Positions 5,574-7,741 of a DNA stretch of 7,741 bases are shown piece by piece (positions within the stretch are counted from its first letter, which is position 1; each line of letters begins with the position of its first letter). The notes beneath the pieces are model-generated. The model did no database searches and was not told the DNA's origin. It saw nothing but the letters and a program-made list of their open reading frames with translations. Location of the stretch: positions 1 through 7,741 of the forward strand of contig CBDUMN010000133.1 of assembly GCA_965368335.1 (NCBI GenBank), written 5' to 3'. Source of the DNA: CBDUMN01 sp965368335. GTDB lineage: Bacteria; Pseudomonadota; Alphaproteobacteria; Rhodospirillales; JAPHRK01. The position numbers were made by a program, and so were the translations under genes.

Positions 5574-5601
5574 ACGATCCCGCCCTAGGGAAGGGGACCC
5601 G

Positions 5602-6612
5602 ATGCCGCATAAAAACACGACGCTCACTCAATTCGTTATTGAAGAACAGAGGCGCGTTGGAGGGTCGGGAAACTTCACCTCACTGCTTCATGAAATTATT
5701 ACCGCCTGCAAGATGATTTCAAGCCAGGTTGCCCGCGGCGCTTTGGTTGGAACGCACGGGGCGCTGGAAACGGAAAACGTGCAGGGCGAAACCCAGAAAA
5801 TGCTGGATGTTATCGCCAACGACATTTTCCTCAAAGGCAATGAAATGAGCGGTCAGTTCGCCGCCATGGCGTCTGAAGAAATGGAGGGCGTTCATCAAAT
5901 CCCCAGTCACTATCCGCGCGGCAACTATCTTCTTCTGTTTGATCCTCTTGATGGCTCGTCAAATATTGGCGTCAATATCTCGGTGGGAACGATCTTCTCG
6001 ATCCTCAGGTGTCCGGAAGGAATTAAAGAGCCGAAGGTTGAAGATTTTCTGCAACCTGGCACAGAGCAGGTTTGCGCGGGATATGCGCTTTACGGCTCAT
6101 CGACGATGATGGTTTTGTCGACCGGACGTGGCGTTAACGGCTTTACGCTCGACCGCAATATCGGTTCGTTTATTCTGACCCATCCCAATATGCGTATTCC
6201 TGAAGAAACCAGCGAATACGCCATCAATTCATCTCGGACCCGGTTCTGGGATGCGCCGGTCAAACGATATATCGATGAGATTCAACTCGGCAAGGATGGC
6301 CCTCGCGGGAAGAACTTCACTCTACGTTGGGTCGCCTCGATGGTTGCTGAAATTCATCGCATTTTGAGTCGGGGCGGTGTGTTCCTTTATCCCGATGATG
6401 CGGATTTGCGCGCCAAAGGCGGGAAGCTCCGGTTGCTTTACGAAGCCAACCCAATGTCTATGCTTGTCGAGCAGGCTGGGGGCATGGCGATAACCGGCAA
6501 GCAGCGAATAATGGAAGTCCAGCCAACTGACTTGCACCAACGCATTTCAGTTATCATGGGGTCGAAACAAGAGATTGAGCGTGTTCAATCCTATTTTAAA
6601 GACGACTCTTAA
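5602..6612 (+). CDS. fbp: Class I fructose-1,6-bisphosphatase
   Basis: This cytoplasmic enzyme hydrolyses fructose 1,6-bisphosphate to fructose 6-phosphate and phosphate, a committed step of gluconeogenesis that also serves the Calvin cycle where present. The product has 336 residues, matching the class I family (about 330-340). Metal and substrate motifs are intact: SEE at 91-93, the signature DPLDGSSN at 114-121, the RWVASMVAEIHR segment at about 242-253 where the family binds sugar phosphate, and KLRLLYEANPM at about 275-285 with metal-ligand Glu 281. The ATG at 5602 is preferred because AAGGGG (5591-5596) lies five bases upstream; an in-frame TTG at 5569 falls in a hairpin. The gene follows a strong terminator and a structured leader, so it has its own promoter, which I could not place. 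No other Calvin-cycle gene is in view, so I use fbp rather than cbbF. Confidence 0.97.
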   Translation: MPHKNTTLTQFVIEEQRRVGGSGNFTSLLHEIITACKMISSQVARGALVGTHGALETENVQGETQKMLDVIANDIFLKGNEMSGQFAAMASEEMEGVHQIPSHYPRGNYLLLFDPLDGSSNIGVNISVGTIFSILRCPEGIKEPKVEDFLQPGTEQVCAGYALYGSSTMMVLSTGRGVNGFTLDRNIGSFILTHPNMRIPEETSEYAINSSRTRFWDAPVKRYIDEIQLGKDGPRGKNFTLRWVASMVAEIHRILSRGGVFLYPDDADLRAKGGKLRLLYEANPMSMLVEQAGGMAITGKQRIMEVQPTDLHQRISVIMGSKQEIERVQSYFKDDS

Positions 6613-6658
6613 TCGACTGTTCAAAAACAATATTTTGCTGATACACTCGAAGAAATAA

Positions 6659-6692
6659 AAACGCCGCTTGCTTTGAATGCTTGTTGGCGTTT
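6659..6692 (+). other. Stem-loop after fbp, possible weak terminator
   Basis: AAACGCC (6659-6665) and GGCGTTT (6686-6692) are perfect seven-base arms around a 20-base loop, 46 bases after the fbp stop. Only three T residues close the stem, and GCTGC follows, so intrinsic termination would be weak. It may instead protect the fbp message end. Confidence 0.35.
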
Positions 6693-6693
6693 G

Positions 6694-6712
6694 CTGCAGG
6701 TAAATACTGCAG
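6694..6712. repeat. Paired CTGCAG sites upstream of the sensor gene
   Basis: CTGCAG occurs at 6694-6699 and 6707-6712, each self-complementary, separated by seven bases and lying 22 bases before the sensor ATG. The two can pair as an inverted repeat or serve as a tandem operator. No assigned regulator. Confidence 0.25.
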
Positions 6713-6733
6713 ATCGCTTGTTCGGGGTGGGTA

Positions 6734-7705
6734 ATGGCAAAAAATATTTCGATTCGCACGCAAATACTTTTTGCTGTCTGGGGAGTCGTTACGTCCGTCT
6801 CTCTTCTTTTCTCCTACCTTCTCTATCAAACGCAGAAGAACGAATATCTTTCGGGAATTGATAAAAAGCTGGTTGCTGGAGCTGAACTGGCCAGAACGTT
6901 TGTCGGCGAAAACTATCACGATACGCTTACCGATAAATCTTCTGTCTCAATGGAGAATTATCTCGCCATTGTGGATGCTTACAACAAGGTATGCCTTAAG
7001 ACCGGGTTTCAATATCTGTGGAGCAATCTGTTTCTAGAGGATGGCTCTATCGTTTTCACGACAGGCACCTCAACAAGCAAAAAAGTGGAGAAGGGCGATC
7101 ACGCGTTGTTTTTCGATACTCATTCCGACCCAGTCTCTTTTAAGCCGGTTGTCGAATCTGGAAAAACAACTTTTTCGTCTTTTGAAAATGAATGGGGAGG
7201 GGGCCGGATGGTTCTTATTCCTCATAAAGACGCACAGGGCCGGACCTATGTTTTCGGGGCGAGTATTTCAACAGCTGAATTCCTCGCTCGAATTCAGAAA
7301 ACTGGCGAACAGGCGATTTTTATCTTTGTCGTTATGTTTTTTGTCGGTAGCGCAGTGAGCGTCTTGGTTGCTCAGATCATCGCGGCCCCGGTCAGGAGAC
7401 TTAATCAGACTGCCAAAAAAATTGCCCAGGGGAAATACGGTAACAAAGTCGCGGAAATTAGCGGTGGTGCTGAGTTGGTTGAACTGACGGAAACCGTTAA
7501 TGCCATGAGTGATGAAATCCTGGCGAACTATGAAGAGCTTGGAAAAACGGTGCGTCAACTGGAGGAAACCCAGGATCAATTAAGCCGTTCTCATGAGGAG
7601 CTGGAAAGTCGGGTAGCCAAAAGGACCCGTGATGTAAGGAAACTGACAAAAGCAGTCGAACAAAGCCCTCATATGGTGATGATAACAGCTGGACACCCGC
7701 ATTAA
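6734..7705 (+). CDS. Membrane sensor with extracytoplasmic domain, HAMP and coiled coil, stopping in a PAS start
   Basis: The 323-residue product has the front half of a transmembrane signalling protein. TM1 is at about 9-31 and TM2 at about 193-216. They enclose a periplasmic domain of about 160 residues whose core (GFQYLWSNLFLEDGSIVFTT, then GRTYVFGASIS) resembles Cache/PAS-like ligand sensors. A HAMP domain follows (about 217-268, with AAPVRRLNQTAKKIAQGKY), then a coiled coil (about 262-306). Residues 306-318 (KAVEQSPHMVMIT) match the usual start of a PAS domain, but the frame then ends in AGHPH and TAA. No kinase, GGDEF or methyl-accepting domain is present, so as it stands the protein has no output. 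A frameshift, nonsense mutation, rearrangement, or sequence error near the window end are all possible. The ATG has GGGGTGGG (6724-6731) upstream. It is transcribed in the direction of fbp, after a 121-base gap. Confidence 0.8.
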   Translation: MAKNISIRTQILFAVWGVVTSVSLLFSYLLYQTQKNEYLSGIDKKLVAGAELARTFVGENYHDTLTDKSSVSMENYLAIVDAYNKVCLKTGFQYLWSNLFLEDGSIVFTTGTSTSKKVEKGDHALFFDTHSDPVSFKPVVESGKTTFSSFENEWGGGRMVLIPHKDAQGRTYVFGASISTAEFLARIQKTGEQAIFIFVVMFFVGSAVSVLVAQIIAAPVRRLNQTAKKIAQGKYGNKVAEISGGAELVELTETVNAMSDEILANYEELGKTVRQLEETQDQLSRSHEELESRVAKRTRDVRKLTKAVEQSPHMVMITAGHPH

Positions 7706-7741
7706 CTCCAAGTTTTCGGCCGTTTGATTGCGGAGGAAGCG

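Noticed and set aside
5569..5601. Upstream TTG start for fbp
   Set aside because: It lies inside a hairpin without a ribosome site; the ATG at 5602 has AAGGGG at correct spacing and yields the normal family length.
6596..6919. Minus-strand 107-codon frame across the fbp-sensor gap
   Set aside because: It overlaps the start of a clear membrane sensor and the end of fbp, and its product has no recognisable features.

Overview
The window is about 7.7 kb of bacterial DNA of moderate G+C, with every supportable gene on the + strand. The gene set (a NarL/FixJ-type response regulator, a ydbH-ynbE-ydbL cluster, class I fructose-1,6-bisphosphatase and a HAMP-type membrane sensor) indicates a Gram-negative proteobacterium. 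My best guess is an alphaproteobacterium, possibly of the Rhodospirillales. That placement rests on protein flavour and on a remembered style of intergenic palindrome, and it is not proven here.

Layout. (1) At 147-791 lies a two-domain response regulator, starting at a GTG behind a strong Shine-Dalgarno. (2) At 792-1134 is a 343-base gap holding three GTATAC sites spaced 10 and 30 bases apart and a chain of hairpins, one of which could hide the ribosome binding site of the next gene. (3) At 1135-1548 is an unrecognised 137-residue protein, closed by a terminator whose stem begins inside the stop codon. (4) From 1633 to 5302 runs a likely single transcription unit: a small protein of 88 residues, a small acidic reading frame of 53 codons, ydbH, ynbE, ydbL, and a 71-residue protein, ended by a near-ideal intrinsic terminator at 5324-5354. 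(5) At 5355-5601 is a structured leader with a long imperfect palindrome and a second hairpin close to the fbp ribosome binding site. (6) fbp occupies 5602-6612. (7) At 6734-7705 is a membrane sensor with two transmembrane helices, HAMP and coiled coil. It stops just as a PAS domain should begin.

How the genes work together. The centre of the window is the envelope-lipid cluster. In Escherichia coli, YdbH is an AsmA-like inner-membrane-anchored protein that, with the outer-membrane lipoprotein YnbE, forms a bridge for phospholipid movement between membranes; YdbL is a periplasmic partner. Here the trio keeps that order and is flanked in the same apparent operon by small unknown proteins, which are the most attractive candidates for undescribed accessory factors. 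Fbp is central carbon metabolism (gluconeogenesis, or the Calvin cycle if the organism has one). The response regulator and the membrane sensor at the two ends are signalling genes with no visible link to each other.

The most notable unexplained signals are: the in-frame TAA that separates the 88-residue gene from the acidic frame; the structured leader of the 137-residue gene with its GTATAC array; the 64-base palindrome with a competing fold before fbp; and the abrupt end of the sensor in its PAS domain. No mobile element, tRNA, rRNA or CRISPR array was seen.
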